Of a stretch of DNA of 64,000 nucleotides, positions 46,599 to 58,500 are shown piece by piece (positions within the stretch are counted from its first letter, which is position 1; each line of letters opens with the position of its first letter). The translations under genes and the position numbers were made by a program. Under the pieces are notes generated by a model, which was given only the letters and a program-made list of their open reading frames with translations, had not been told where the DNA came from and ran no database searches. This DNA is from Takakia lepidozioides (Eukaryota; Streptophyta; Takakiopsida; Takakiales; Takakiaceae), in the NCBI GenBank assembly GCA_030704615.1, contig CM060731.1:1672001-1736000 (forward strand), read 5' to 3'.

Positions 46599-46828
46599 AC
46601 GTGCTTGGGAGGGTATGAGTATCTTACGAGTTGAGGTCCGCCATGGCATTCTTGAGCAAGGAGGAGTCTGCCGCCTTCACCTTGAGGATAACACACTCCA
46701 CCATGTAATGCCAGCCAATGTGCTTGGCATGGTTCTGCTTGATGTACTCCCACCAGACGAGAAGTCGGTGATTCCCGTCCCACGAGGCAATTGGTTGGGT
46801 GGGGGGTATTTTTTGCCGCAATTTCTGT

Positions 46829-47280
46829 GAGGTCGTTGCAGAATGCTCCCATAGGCCCTCCTTTGGCTTCCAGGATCATTTTATTCTACAAAATTAGCTT
46901 TTAGGAACTATTTTGACACCTACTCAAACCTACTTAACGGGGGAAGGGTTTAAAGTTACATCTTATTAGAAAACCTCGTTTAGTGTTGCTCCTTGTTCTC
47001 CAGCTTTCAGAGTTCATTGCAAATACCCACATACACGTCATGACCAAATATGACAGCATTGTAAATTTGTTTACAGGGTGAACTACTTCTTCCCCATCAC
47101 ACGAGTGTAAATGTGAAGTAAACGCTGCTCATGCAATTGAAATTGGTAGGTGCCGCACATGTGCATTGTGTATTAACAAAATTGGTGATCTACAAACTTG
47201 GCGGAATGCCATCACTGTGTTTTCCAACAATATTCAAGGTACAACAAAAATGCATATTGTATATGTACTACGCTGCTAGT
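46829..47280. other. Junction region, no gene recognised
   Basis: Next to the ParB-like exon the minus strand reads MILEAKGGPMGAFCNDLTEI before the breakpoint near 46790, perhaps the tail of the invading pseudogene. The remainder is AT-rich without coding signal. Confidence 0.4.
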
Positions 47281-49560
47281 CATTAAAAGCCTAGTCGTCA
47301 CTATCCGAGGACAAGGAATTTGATGCTGTGGCCTGATTTGCACTGCCAATTGCCAGAGCTTGCGACCGTGATCTTGTGGTCAATGAGGGGCCCAATGGCA
47401 TGTGATCAATTCTGGCCTGCATCCGCCTACTTCGCGGCGAAAGTTGACTTTCTTCTTCACTCTCATGACGTGGCGGAGGTGGATCGAGAACAAGTGCTCG
47501 GGCTGCATGCAAATCGGCAACGAGGCCGTCCACATCCGGCAATACAGCCCCCGAAACACGATGATAACGGTCTGTCCATAGTCGCCTCTATTTCTCTACA
47601 ACTGCCTTGATGGTACTTTTGAAACTTTTCAACTGCCTCTCGCGGGCCCTGTCCCTAATTATTGTGTCGTTTCGACGATAAGCCGCCTCGTACGCATCAT
47701 TCATTTGGCGTTGACATGTTATAGCATCTTCCAGTTCGGACAGCAACTAATGTCTCCAAATCGGTTGTCGGTCATACAATTCGTTCTCCTCCGGCACCCA
47801 TGGAACCTGTGGGAGCCGGATAAACCTGGACCTTCTTTGACTCCAATGCCCTCCCAGATTGCGGCAAAACTGCTCTCTCTCCCACCAATCTCGAATGCCT
47901 CCCGCACGTATGGTTATCTCCCAGTCAGATGTGACCCATAAATACTAGGGATCTTTGATGTATGTCGGGTTTCCGGCATGTATGCCATGCATCTCTCTGC
48001 CTGCATCCCATACCTTCTTGCCCCAATGCACACAATTCAGAAATGTGTATGGTAGCCCATCCAATCAGAGGTTGTGTCGATTATATTCAAAACCTATGGG
48101 CATCCGATCCTCCAAGCCCACCAGCTCATAGAAATGGCGATGGATTGGTGCACGACATTCTGGGCAAGCGCTCGTTCGCAAGGCTTGCGGGATAAAACAT
48201 ATGTCCACATGATCTAAGCACGTGACATCCCTCTGGGCCGTATGGATTCCTACACATCGAACAAACTATGTCATCTGATATCCATGACGGCAAAACGCCT
48301 CGTGGTATCTCTTCCCTCTGGGCCGGTTTGATGTGGCTGGTCATCCTTGTTGTGGTATCTCACTCTTCCTCTATCTCCAATTCTCAGTTTATGCTTCTGT
48401 TCGACCCCGAAATTCTGTGCTCACATCGATCGAACATAGAATCCACATCTGCCCAATTGGTATACCCGGCGAACACGCTTGATGCGATGAGGAGATCGTT
48501 ATACTTTTGCATGTTGGCATAAATGTTATCCACGCTACGATTCGACATGCGTGCGACACGTTGCAAGCCTGACAATGCCCGCTCTACCCGTGCTTCTCTG
48601 GAGGCCAAATGGGTCGCCCATTGTACCCAATTCTCCCAATCGCCATTCAATGGGACCCATGCCCAAATCTCCAGCGTTTTGGACAAGCGCCATGCAGTTG
48701 CCATGGCAATGTCCCGCTCCTTTGTAACGCGGTCGACATCTAATATCGGGTTCATCTCCGATTGAATAGTGACCCTCGAGTATTCCCCGGTTTCCAGTAC
48801 TGGTTCTTTTCATTTCCTCCTTCTTTCATCCGCAATTCGCTGTTCCTCAACCATGGTTTCATCGGCCACAAGGTCAAGGACGTCTGTAATTTCCTGAATG
48901 ATGAGGTCAATACTGCGATCGGGCATTGCAAATTCCGCGTCCATGTCCACGACGTTTGTTCGATCCTCATTGTGGACAACAATGCCTTCATTGTTTGGAG
49001 ACATGTCTTGCAATCTAGCTTCCAACTCGGCTATGCGCAGTGTTTGCCAGTCTGGTCGGTCTTATAGGGTCCTGATTCGCTGGTCTCTTTCCACCAGTTG
49101 TTCCTCTAATGTTGCAGCCGGTTGTATTTCGAACGTGTCCGGGATGTACTCCAATCGTATAGCAACCTTACGTTCCTCCTACTAGCAGTTTGTCAATTCA
49201 CTGGACGCAAGAGTATGACCTCCACGTACAACATGGCTGCCAAGGTGTATGGGATTTGACCCTTTAAGAAAGATTGACCCCACAATGTGCAATGCACCTC
49301 ATTCGCCCTATGCTAGAAATGCAAGTTCGTGCAAGACCTGGACTCTGCGTAATTGTTTCGGGTTTGCATGTCATGCCTATCCAAAGGCCACAATCGATTG
49401 ATGTGGTACCATTTCACGAATTTTTTGCATCTCGCCATCGGCCACCGGAACTCTTCCGGAACATCATCCCAGCCCTCTTCTGCTAGTGCTAGAGTCACCA
49501 TATACTTCCCAATTCAAGTCTTGCCTTGACCCTTTGACTTTCTTAAGGGGCGGTCCATAT
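47281..49560 (-). pseudogene. RING-like, coiled-coil pseudogene inserted in copy 2
   Basis: Minus-strand segments in order: WDDVPEEFRWPMARCKKFVK (49501-49313), EARLQDMSPNNEGIVVHNED and RSIDLIIQEITDVLDLVADE (49025-48810), a helical segment with ENWVQWATHLASREARVERA (48755-48384), then DDIVCSMCRNPYGPEGCHVL RSCGHMFYPASL (48270-48180), a RING-type Cys/His cluster. The homology-like reading continues through stops (GKKVWDAGREMHGIHAGN, LGGHWSQRRSRF, RRNDTIIRDRAREAVEKFQK) to 47281. Several in-frame stops make it dead. It separates the GKMFFV and WDGNHR halves of the ParB-like domain. I do not know the family beyond the RING-like cluster. Confidence 0.5.
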
Positions 49561-49617
49561 TCATTGGGGTCATCTCTTCCATGACGGTCATCGTCCTGGC
49601 CCTCTGTCATTCTGCAA

Positions 49618-50010
49618 TCGTCAGGCAGGCACTTCCCGGAGATGTGGATAAGCTCAAGTTCGCATTTCGAGAAGGGTACCGTCTAGGTTCGCACAAAGAA
49701 CATCTTACCCGACATATGGCCGAAGTCGGGATCACCCTTCAGGATTGCCTCGAATTCGTCATTGCGAGTGTGCCAGTGGGTATCCCATGTTGACAATTCC
49801 TCCGCAGTGGGTCCAAGAGATTCGCCGTCCTTATTCTCAAGGGAAACGTAGAAGGCTGCTGAGGAGACACGACAAAAGAAGATGAAACGGCGGTGATGCA
49901 CCACTTGGGTTCGAAAGGGTTGGAGGAAAGTGTCTCCTCGTGGACTTTGTGTCATTACGAAATTCGAATCGTTCAGGATACGTCTGCCGTCCGAAAAACA
50001 AACATTATTA
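49618..50010 (-). pseudogene. Rearranged N-terminal fragment of ParB-like gene copy 2
   Basis: At 49862-49686 the minus strand reads SSAAFYVSLENKDGESLGPT and HMSGKMFFV, homologous to copy 1 just before WDGNHR. The piece that should precede it, ALPGDVDKLKFAFREGYRLG, is present at 49629-49684 but on the plus strand. The two meet head to head at about 49685. Copy 1 has them collinear (ALPGDIDKLKFSF...GYRMGSAAFYVS). An inversion therefore accompanied the insertion of 47281-49560. Confidence 0.75.
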
Positions 50011-50111
50011 TCCAACGGTTAGGCCGCGCCGCCTCATGCCACTTCAGTCGGATAGAGTGCAGACATGTGCCGCAATTCCGTTGCTCCACGTTTTCAAATT
50101 TGGAGTTGGAG

Positions 50112-50990
50112 TGAAAATGCGAATGCAGCGCCGCATTTCCGTTAAGTACCATCACGAAGCTACACATCCGTGCTTGTTGGAAGAAAATGCGGCACCGCAT
50201 TTCTGTTCCACCTTCACATACCTTAGTTGTTGAACGGAAATACGGTGCCGCATTTCCGTCCCACAGCTCCATGTATGAGATACAAAAGGGAAATGCGGCG
50301 CCGCATTTCCGTTCAGGAATGTCGAAACGTGCGATCCGGACGGAAATGCGGCACAACATTTCAGTTCCCGTGGTTCATGATTTTCAATCTGAACGGAAAT
50401 GCGGTACCGCATTTCCGTTCCCCCTTCACATACCTTAGTTGATGAACGGAAATGCCGTGCCACATTTCCGTTCGAGAAAGTATAGAGGTCTCACTTGAAC
50501 GGAAATGTGGTGCCGCATTTCCGGTCTGGAAAGTTTGAAGGTCTCACATGGATGGAAATGCGGCACCGCATTTCCGTCCCACAGCTCCAGGCCTCATATA
50601 CAAAACGGAAATGCGGCGTCGCATTTCCGTTTTAGAATGTCGGAAGTTGCGACGCATTTCTGTTCCCGCTGTTGACGATTTTCAGTCAGAACGGAAATGC
50701 GGTACCGCATTTCCGTTCTGTAGAGTATTAAGGTCTGACCCTGGCGGAAATGCGGTGCCGCATTTTCGTTCCAAAGCTCTATGCCTCACATACAAAACTG
50801 AAATGTGGCGCCGCATTTCCGTTTTGGAATGTCGGAAGGTGCGACTCCGATGGAAATGCTGTACCGCATTTCAGTTCCGATGTTTCACGATTTTTCATAA
50901 GAACGAAAATGTGGTGCCGCATTTCCGTTCTGGAGAGTATGAAGGTCTCACCCGGGCGGAAATGCGGTGCCGCATTTCCGTTCTAGTGCA
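50112..50990. repeat. Palindrome array B, right (GGCACC core)
   Basis: About 20 copies of GAAATGCGG(CA/TG)CCGCATTTC-like palindromes at a spacing of roughly 40-60 bp, beginning CGAATGCAGCGCCGCATTTC near 50118 and ending AATGCGGTGCCGCATTTCCG near 50980. It lies upstream of the ParB-like gene copy 2, the position that array A holds in element 1. Open frames through it are repeat artefacts. Confidence 0.9.
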
Positions 50991-51289
50991 GTTTGATGGT
51001 GATGTCCTTGTCGAGTTACCCCCTCCAACCTCAAACCTTGAGCTTATTATTTGTTGATCTTAACCACCACACTACCCACTGCTTTCTACAAACCTTTGAA
51101 ATAACTAATGTTTTATTTTTGTGGATATTTTATGTGTTTTGTGGGCCCCAACAAACTGGCTTGCCCAGCAGACCTAGCCAGTAGACTGAGTCCGACGGGT
51201 AGGGCGCGGCCACCCTCCATGACCCCCTCTGCCACACGCGGGCCCCGCCGCTGCCACACGCGCGCCATTGAAGACGCTATCAATATATG
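50991..51289. other. No gene recognised
   Basis: Right flank of array B. I find no terminal repeat matching 39375-39456 here, so the right end of element 2 is undefined. Confidence 0.5.
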
Positions 51290-52220
51290 TTTTGTTTTGT
51301 TTTTTTTGTTTTGTAGATTTGAGATGTCCCAAACGGCGGGCCCCACCTTGAGTACTTGGTACTATTGGAAAGCCCTCCGCGAGGAAGGGTGCACGGGCTT
51401 GATCTCATGACTTTTGGACTTGCGGTGTGGGAGATGTGGAATTTCAAGTACTTTTGGTCGCTGGAAATTCGCGAAAAATAGCAAAGTGGTCATTCCTGGG
51501 CACAATGGTTGGAGCCTCGAGAGGAGAGATATCAAGGGAAAGGTCTCCGGTTCAAATCTGGTCGTATGCTCTGTGGAAAAAAATGCATTTGGACTTAGAT
51601 GACATTGGTCCCTTGGACCAACGGCAGAGGCTACCCTAGAGGCCGCACTTGGGCCTCGACATAGGAGACACACTTGCATACATAGGAGATTGCACTTGGG
51701 CTTAGATGACACTTGACACTTGGGCCAACGGCACTGGCTACCCTAGTCAATATATGAAGCAAGACGTTTGTTTTGTTTTGTTTTGTAGATTTGAGATGTC
51801 CCCAACCGCGAGGCCCCAGCCGTGGTGCTTGGTCCCGTTAGAAAGCCCTCGACGAGGAGGGGTGCACGGGCTTGGTCTCATAATTTTTGGACCTGCGGTG
51901 TGGGAGATGTGGAATTTCAAGTACTTTGGGTCGCTAGAAATTCCGAAAAATAGCAAAGTGGGAATTCCTGGGACAATGGTTGGAGCCTCGAGAGGAGAGA
52001 TATCAAGGGAAGTCTCCGGTTCAAATCTGGTCGTAGGCTTTGTGGAAAAAAAAAGCATTTGGACTTAGATGACATTGGACCCTTGGGCCAACGGTAGAGG
52101 CTACACTAGAGGTTGCACTTGAGCCTCGACATAGGAGACGCACTTGCATCCATAGGTGATTGCACTTGGGCTTAGATGACACTTGACACTTGGGCCAACT
52201 GCACAGGCTACCCTGGTTAT
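51290..52220. repeat. Direct tandem duplication (~470 bp, 2 copies)
   Basis: 51290-51764 and 51765-52220 match along their length. Shared blocks include TTTGTAGATTTGAGATGTCC, GTGTGGGAGATGTGGAATTT, GAGGAGAGATATCAAGGGAA and GCACTTGGGCTTAGATGACA. Differences are scattered substitutions and small indels. There is no coding function I can support; similar frames in both copies arise from the duplication. Confidence 0.9.
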
Positions 52221-53596
52221 CTTTGAATGAGAAGCTTTCTGTCCCATCAGCTCTTTGTGTCCCATGGACATTATGAGCTAATATCTTCCCTGCCTACTTC
52301 CTCCCCTTTTCCACACATCCTCTCCTTTTTCCACATTTTGTTGCCAGTCATCCTTGGTGCATCCTTGGTGTGCATTCTAACAATTTTCAACCTTCACTTT
52401 CCATGTCTCGTGATGGCATTTCATCCACCACACCACAGCTTGCTCCAAAGCACTGGGCCACCCCTCTTTCAAACGCTACCTACACCACCTTGCTCCAATC
52501 ATTCATTTGGTCAGCTATAGGTTTTTTGTCCGATCTCGTGCGGAATTAAGGATTCGAACCCGGTATCACCCGCGCTGCAGTGCGGTGAAGCAAATGCTCC
52601 GGGATGCCCGCATTTTGGTCGGTGATGGTCTCCTGGAACCTTCCAATTCCGACGCGTGGCACCCCAGGACGCAAATCAGAACACGTGCCACTCCTGCCAC
52701 CGCTTTAATTGTACCGATGTGGCATTTCGTGGATGACTTCTGTTGATACGGACGCAGAATATGCGCAGCGTCTCGGAACGGCCCTTGGGTGGGTTCGAAC
52801 CCAAGACCACCTCCGTGAAGTGTCCTACTTGCGAAACCTAGTCCACAAACCTCGTGGGCTCTGCCGAACCTACGAAATCTTCGCCGAACCTGGCACAGCG
52901 TCGCTCTTAATGTGTCCACGTAGTGGCCACGTGGAAAGCCACATGGGGAGCGCAGTTAGTCACTTACCTTGGAGAAATATGCTCATCGTGTATTTAATGT
53001 CACTTCATTCTCTTACAGGTGATGCCCTTTCTAGTGTGTACAGACCCACTCAGGGATTTGAGCCCAGGACCAAGTGCTGGGTGGGAGATAGCTAGATCCC
53101 GAGGCAGCGCGGTTGGGCTGCGATAAATGGTGGCGATGCCGCGTGTGCGTCACTCCGGATGGTCGCTGCGCTATTCCTAGGGCTTTCGACAACTGCGTGT
53201 TGGTATTGGTCGGGACAGAGTTGCTAGCGAGGGAGAGCGGGTGAAAGAAAAGAGGGCTTGTGTTGCAAGATTGCGAGACGGGTCGTGTGTGAGCGTGTCG
53301 TAGCTGGATTGTGTGCAGATGAGGGTGGATAATGAGCATGCTGTTTGGCTGCTTTTGTCTCTGTAAGCGGAGTCTTGCGGCTTGCCAGTGGAAGGATTGG
53401 AGGTGCGATACCGTCTCGGCATTGGGCATGGTTGATCTCCGGTAGTGGTAATTGGGTGTACGTCATATGCGATTTGCGGCGAGAGGTGACTAGAAAGTGA
53501 TCAATGATCCGGTGTGGGCTATTTTTCTTTCGTAAGAGAAGTCGGGGGAGGGAGGAGGGTGGTGCAGGTTGGGATGCATGAAAAGGGGCGGATTGG
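52221..53596. other. Upstream region of the ORP gene with tRNA-like B boxes
   Basis: GGTTCGAATCC (minus, about 52554-52564) and GGTTCGAACCC (plus, about 52794-52804) match the RNA polymerase III B-box consensus, but no cloverleaf folds around either. These may be SINE remnants. The GC-richer stretch 53100-53596 is the likely promoter and 5' UTR of the ORP gene. Confidence 0.45.
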
Positions 53597-55526
53597 ATGC
53601 ATTCTTTATGCTGCATTTCCCCTGTTCCTTTTGAGAGAGATTCGCAGCCCCTCTCTGATTCAAAACACAGCAAGATGCTCGCGGATTCCCAAACTCCGCA
53701 CAAATGCATAAAAGGGATCTCAAATCTCAACACAAGTCACATCACCAATTCAAGTAAAACCACACCTGCTGTTCCCCTCACTCTCCTTGTCACTAAAAAC
53801 GCATCCTCGTCTACAGATGTGAGTCCCGAACGTGAGGGTGGCAGGTCTTCTCCCTTGAGTGCCGGGGCTAAAGTGTTCACAGTAACTCCTAATGTGGCTG
53901 GAATCCCAAATCTCTCTGGTGAGCTTTACCAAGTAGTGGATGGCACTCCGACGTCCCAGGCCAGTGGAGCCACGAGTATTGCTGGAATTCTTTACAAGTG
54001 GGTCAACTTTGGCAAGGGATGGAGGCCCCGATGGTTTACGCTCCAACAGGGTGTCTTCTCCTACTACAAAGTGCATGGGCCGGAGAAAGTTGCAGTAAAC
54101 CACGAACGCTTTAAAGGCCTCCGGCTGATTGGAGAAGAAGCGCATCGGCTGGTGCGGAAGCAAAAGCTTGCTAATACGGATGACAAGAGTGGTGGGAAAG
54201 CCTCTGGAGAAGTGCATTTGAAGGTATCGTTTCCATGAAGATTTGTACCTCGCAGCTTTGCTCTATGTGGTGCTGGCAATTCTTCCCTCTATGACTGAAT
54301 CTTTAGATCATTACTATTCCAAATCTCGTTGTCCTCCTCTACCCTTTTTCATGCATCCCTTTTCTTGTCTGTAATTTTCACTGTACCGGAAACATCAATC
54401 GAGAATGTGCTGATCAGGTCTGCCAGTTGGAGCATTAGTTGCTTTAATACCCCTTTTGGTCCTCCTACATTTGACTGATTGCTTAGAGATTAGATTACAA
54501 TTCCAAATCTCGTTGTCCTCCTCTACCCTTTTTCATGCATCCCTTTTCCTTTCTGTTGTTTTGTGTGTATGGGAAACATCAATTGAGAATGAAATGCTTG
54601 GTGACAGGGTTGCAATCCTACAGCTGTTTGAAGCTGATGTATCTTATATCACTTGTGACTGACTGATCAGGGCTGCCAGTTGAGCATCAATTGCTTTTAT
54701 ATCCCTTTTGATCCTCCTACATTTGGTCAGATGTCAGTCACATGTCATGCAGATGTCATGATTCCTTTTCAAGAGAAAAGATATTTGTGTGAGGCCAGGT
54801 TGTGATGTACCAACGGATTTCTGCAGATTCAGCTGTATTTGAGTACATAATGCCCCAAAATTCTGAGTAAATTCATTGCAGGTGTGCTATAAGTGATTTC
54901 AGGGGACGTTCCTCACTAATTCTTGGACTTTCCTTTCTCCACACAGACAGATTCAAATCTCTTGGCTTATTGTTGCCTGGTGGTATTTTGCTTCTGTGGA
55001 AGATTTCTTCTCTTCGTGAAAGCAAGTCAGATGACAAGAAGTTCTATATCTACACTGGAACAAAGACACTTCATCTCCGAGCGGAAACTAAGGAAGATCG
55101 CACTGCATGGCTGGAGGCCCTACAAGGAGCCAAAGACTTGTTTCCTCGAAGTCCTGTGCTCTTTGGTCTAATATCTCAGGTGGAAGAGATCACAATTTCG
55201 ACAGAGAAGCTGAGGGTGAAGTTACATGAAAAAGGTTTGCCAGAAGAATTTGTACAGGAGTGCGAGGATATTATGCTGGGCGAGTTCTCTGAAGTGAAGG
55301 AACAACTGAAGCTTATGCAGCACCGGGGATTGTCCCTGCTAGAGAGGCTGCGGCTGCTAGAGGTAGCTATGGCAGCTTTCCTGCTCTGCTAGTCTAACCA
55401 GGGATGGAAATACACATTTGTTTGCTGGCTTTGTTGCTCTGGGGTTTCTTTAGAGAGGCATTTATGTCAAACTTCACATATTACCTGCCCGGTCCAACCA
55501 ACTGATAGCTATGAGAATATATATTT

Positions 55527-55560
<34 letters not shown>

Positions 55561-58500
55561 ATATATAAGGTGTAGAGGCAAAAGGTGCAGTTTGGCTTGG
55601 ATGGAGTTGTCTTGGTCACTGCAGACTATGTTGGCAGTTGTAGTGATGGACGGACCTTGGAATCAAGGATGTGGCAGAAGTCTTCTTGCCCGGATGATTG
55701 AATGAAAGTTGACTTCAAGGCATGAAATGCGACTAATTATTGAGATTTTAATCATTTTCTAACATTGATTGGGATGATTGGATCATGATCCTTGGTGAGG
55801 ACAGGCTGAGAAAGTGGAGTTGGAGACCACAGTGGTGGATGAAATGCAGAGTCAAGCAGGGGTTGGTGGTGTTCCTGGTCTTGGCAAGTACCATGGTACA
55901 TCTCTCTCTCTCTCTTTCTCTCTCTCTGTTCCGCTCCCGCTCAAACTGAGCGCGGGGTCAATGGCCACAAGGCTACGGCAAACAACGTCTTATGAGTATA
56001 TTCTCTCTCTCTCTCTCTCTCTCCTCAACCACTTCCTGGTTTGGACTGAGATCAAAAGGTGTTTTCCCAACACCAAGAGATTTGTGAAACGTTTGATTCG
56101 GAAGTGGCGCATAGATTAATTCCATAATGAAGAGGTCAAGGCTGAGTATGTTCAGGCCTTTCAAGAGGCTCTCCCTCATTTTGTCCACTCGCTCCAAGAC
56201 CTTCAGTCTCGCTCTGACAATGCAAGAAATGAAGTCAGAGAGTAGTGGATTCTTGGGAGAGTTTTGTCTCTGTGGCTGACAAGATCATTGGGAGGAAACT
56301 AATTGTCTGTGGTAGAGCTGTTAATTGGTGGACCAATGAGATTAAACTCAAGATAGCTGAGAGACGTGTCCTCTATAAAGAGTGCTGCAATTTGAAAACC
56401 AACAAAGAATTGTGGGCTAAGTACTACCAGATCCGCAAGGATATCAATCAGCTTGTAAGGTCTCACAAGAAATTATACTGGGACAAGCTATACAGTGAAA
56501 TAAACTCTAACCACCATGGTGGTAATGACAAGAGATTCTGGTTGGCCCTTCAACGATTGTACAAGCCGAAAAATTGTCAGCAAGTACAAGCGCTGAAGAC
56601 TACTAAGGGTGCAGTGGTGACTTCAACGGTTGACATTGTCAAAACCTTTGAAACCCACTACAGTATCCTTGGCAGAATTTCTAGGTCTAACAGTGAGGGG
56701 TCCTCTGAAAAATGTAAAGACAGTTGGAAAAACTGTTCCTATGATTCAAGACAGCCCTGATGAACTGGAGTATACTTCAAAGGCTTACAATGCTCCCATT
56801 AGTTCTTCTGAGATTGTGGAAGCAATTGAGCATTTAAACGGATATAAAGCTGGTGGACCTGATGGCTTAGTCAACGAGCTTATCAAGCACAGTGGCGATC
56901 ACGGTGGCGATCCCTTGATAGAGGCCCTAGTTCTTCTCTTTAACCTTATCTGGAGGACTGAAATGATCCCCTTTCGCTGGCGACAGGGGGTCATTGTCAA
57001 TCTATACAAGAAGGGTGACAGAGAAGAACCGGGGAACTACCAAGGCATCACGCACCTCAATGCTGTTGGCAAGATATTTTACAGAGTTGTAACTTGTATG
57101 CTCACACCAAAAGTTGTGTCACTGTTAATGGACAGAAGTCTAACTTCTTTGACATAGACCAAGGTGTAGCTCAAGGTTGTACCCTCTTCCCTCTGCTCTT
57201 CAATGTTTTCATCAATCAACTCCTCGAGGATGTGGTAAGTGAGGGATTTGGGTTAAGGGTGGGTGATGCCACCATACCAGCTGCGGATGACTTCGTAGGC
57301 ATAGGGGAGACTCCTTCCAACCTCCAGGAGTTGGATTGATAGAGATACTTTTACCTTCGGGGGCTAGAGGCTAACGTCAGTAAATGTGCAGTGGTGGCAT
57401 TCAACGACAGAGGAGAGGGAGGAAGTGATCTCAAGTGGCAGTGGGGTAGCCAAGAGATTCCGGTCCTCCCTTCCTTCACATACCTGGGCGTTGAGTTTTC
57501 CTCCAACTGTAACTGGGATGCACATATTCAGAAAGTTGTTCAAACTGGCAAGCGCAAAGCGCTGGGTCTCACTAAATTTTTCCACTGCAGAGGGATCAAC
57601 TCTGAGGTCAAGAAAACCATGCTTTGTCGCGTTATTAGACCTGCCTTGGAGTACGCATCTGCAATATGGGTTGATAACTCCAACCAGGCTAAGTCTCTAG
57701 AATCCATTCAAGTGGGGGTGCTTAAGGAGTGCATGTCAGCATGCTCCAAAACAGCCAATGTGGCTGTTCGGGGTGAGTTTGGCATCCCTGTCTTAAGCTC
57801 CCGACGAGATGAATTCAAGGTCAGATGGTGGGGTCAGCTGCAACATACGTCCAACATCAGATATCCTAAGTTAATCGACTCTATATCTTGGAAACAGGAC
57901 CGCCCTGTCAAACAGGCTAAGTCCTGGCAGAAGAGAGTAGAACAGATTCTCAAGGATCTGAATCTTAACCTGCAAGTCTTGACCCTGCTGGATAAATCTG
58001 ACTTCTACCCACTCTTGGCACTAGACTGAAATTTAAACTCAGGGCGGGAAGCCTACCTTTGAACAGCAAACAGAAGCAGAGAGGAAAGGGAGAGTGCAAT
58101 TGCCGGTTGTGTGGGCAACCTGAAGACAATATTCATTTTTTGATTCACTGTCCGGGGTTCTCTCACCAGAGAGACGCTCTCCTGAAATCTATCAAGGGAA
58201 TTGTGCCTGTACCTCTGTTTACCAACTTTGAAAGTCTCGAGGCTGAGCCAAAGGCCCAGGCCCTTCTGGGGCCTAGTTATTGGGCAAACCACACACAGCA
58301 GATTGATGCTTGTGTGAAGGGATTTCTAGAGGATATCTGGAAAACCCGGATCAATGTTTTATTTCCAAGGTAAGTCTTACTACCGACGTCAGCCCCTGAC
58401 AGAGGTAGGTTCTGTCCCTTTGTGTTCCGCTCAAACTGGGCGCAGGGTCAATGGCCACAAGGCTACGGCAAACAACGTCTTATGAGTACATTCTCTCTCC

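Larger units (their letters stand above)
42969..46828 (-). pseudogene. ParB/Srx-like plus beta-class methyltransferase-like gene, copy 2
   Basis: Exons inferred: about 46790-46628, 46555-46326, 46225-45941, about 45873-45742, about 45660-45440, 45295-44202, about 44100-43842, 43739-43544 and 43437-42969. The first starts at WDGNHRLLVWWEYIKQNHAK (ParB/Srx GNHR). Later exons are homologous to copy 1 (RVTENAY, KTDRTWYRLTMDGMVEVIYE, VDVWLNRMTWWFQ, VMTNAKEQ). A lysine-rich linker (KKTKKQKQ) follows, then SCDMIILDIPDGEPVEGLQA and DRGCVVVLASRGKNTQ, then AFIQTIMETCTDVEGTVLDL joined by splicing to ICGTGASMWAGRFSDRHLF. Motif IV-like sequence before a VLD..CGTG motif I is the order of beta-class DNA N6A/N4C methyltransferases. 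Motif IV is DIPD, not DPPY/W. Frameshifts lie at a C6G6 run (44753-44764) and near 45800, and one splice acceptor near 45660 is absent. Confidence 0.7.

Noticed and set aside
50187-50986. Open frames with repeated ERKCGTAFPF or GNAAPHFRS text
   Set aside because: Same artefact, from palindrome array B.
50112-50990. Regular palindromes with unlike spacers, resembling a CRISPR array
   Set aside because: Nuclear plant-type DNA, no cas genes, spacers uneven in length, and repeats drift strongly. Better explained as an array linked to a mobile element.
52490-52570. Possible tRNA gene around the GGTTCGAATCC motif
   Set aside because: The T-arm stem does not pair (CCGGG against CCTTA) and no acceptor or anticodon arm can be drawn.
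56245-58376. Reverse transcriptase as a domesticated part of the ORP gene
   Set aside because: It lies wholly within one intron, carries stops and a lost YADD motif, and the flanking ORP exons splice in phase without it.
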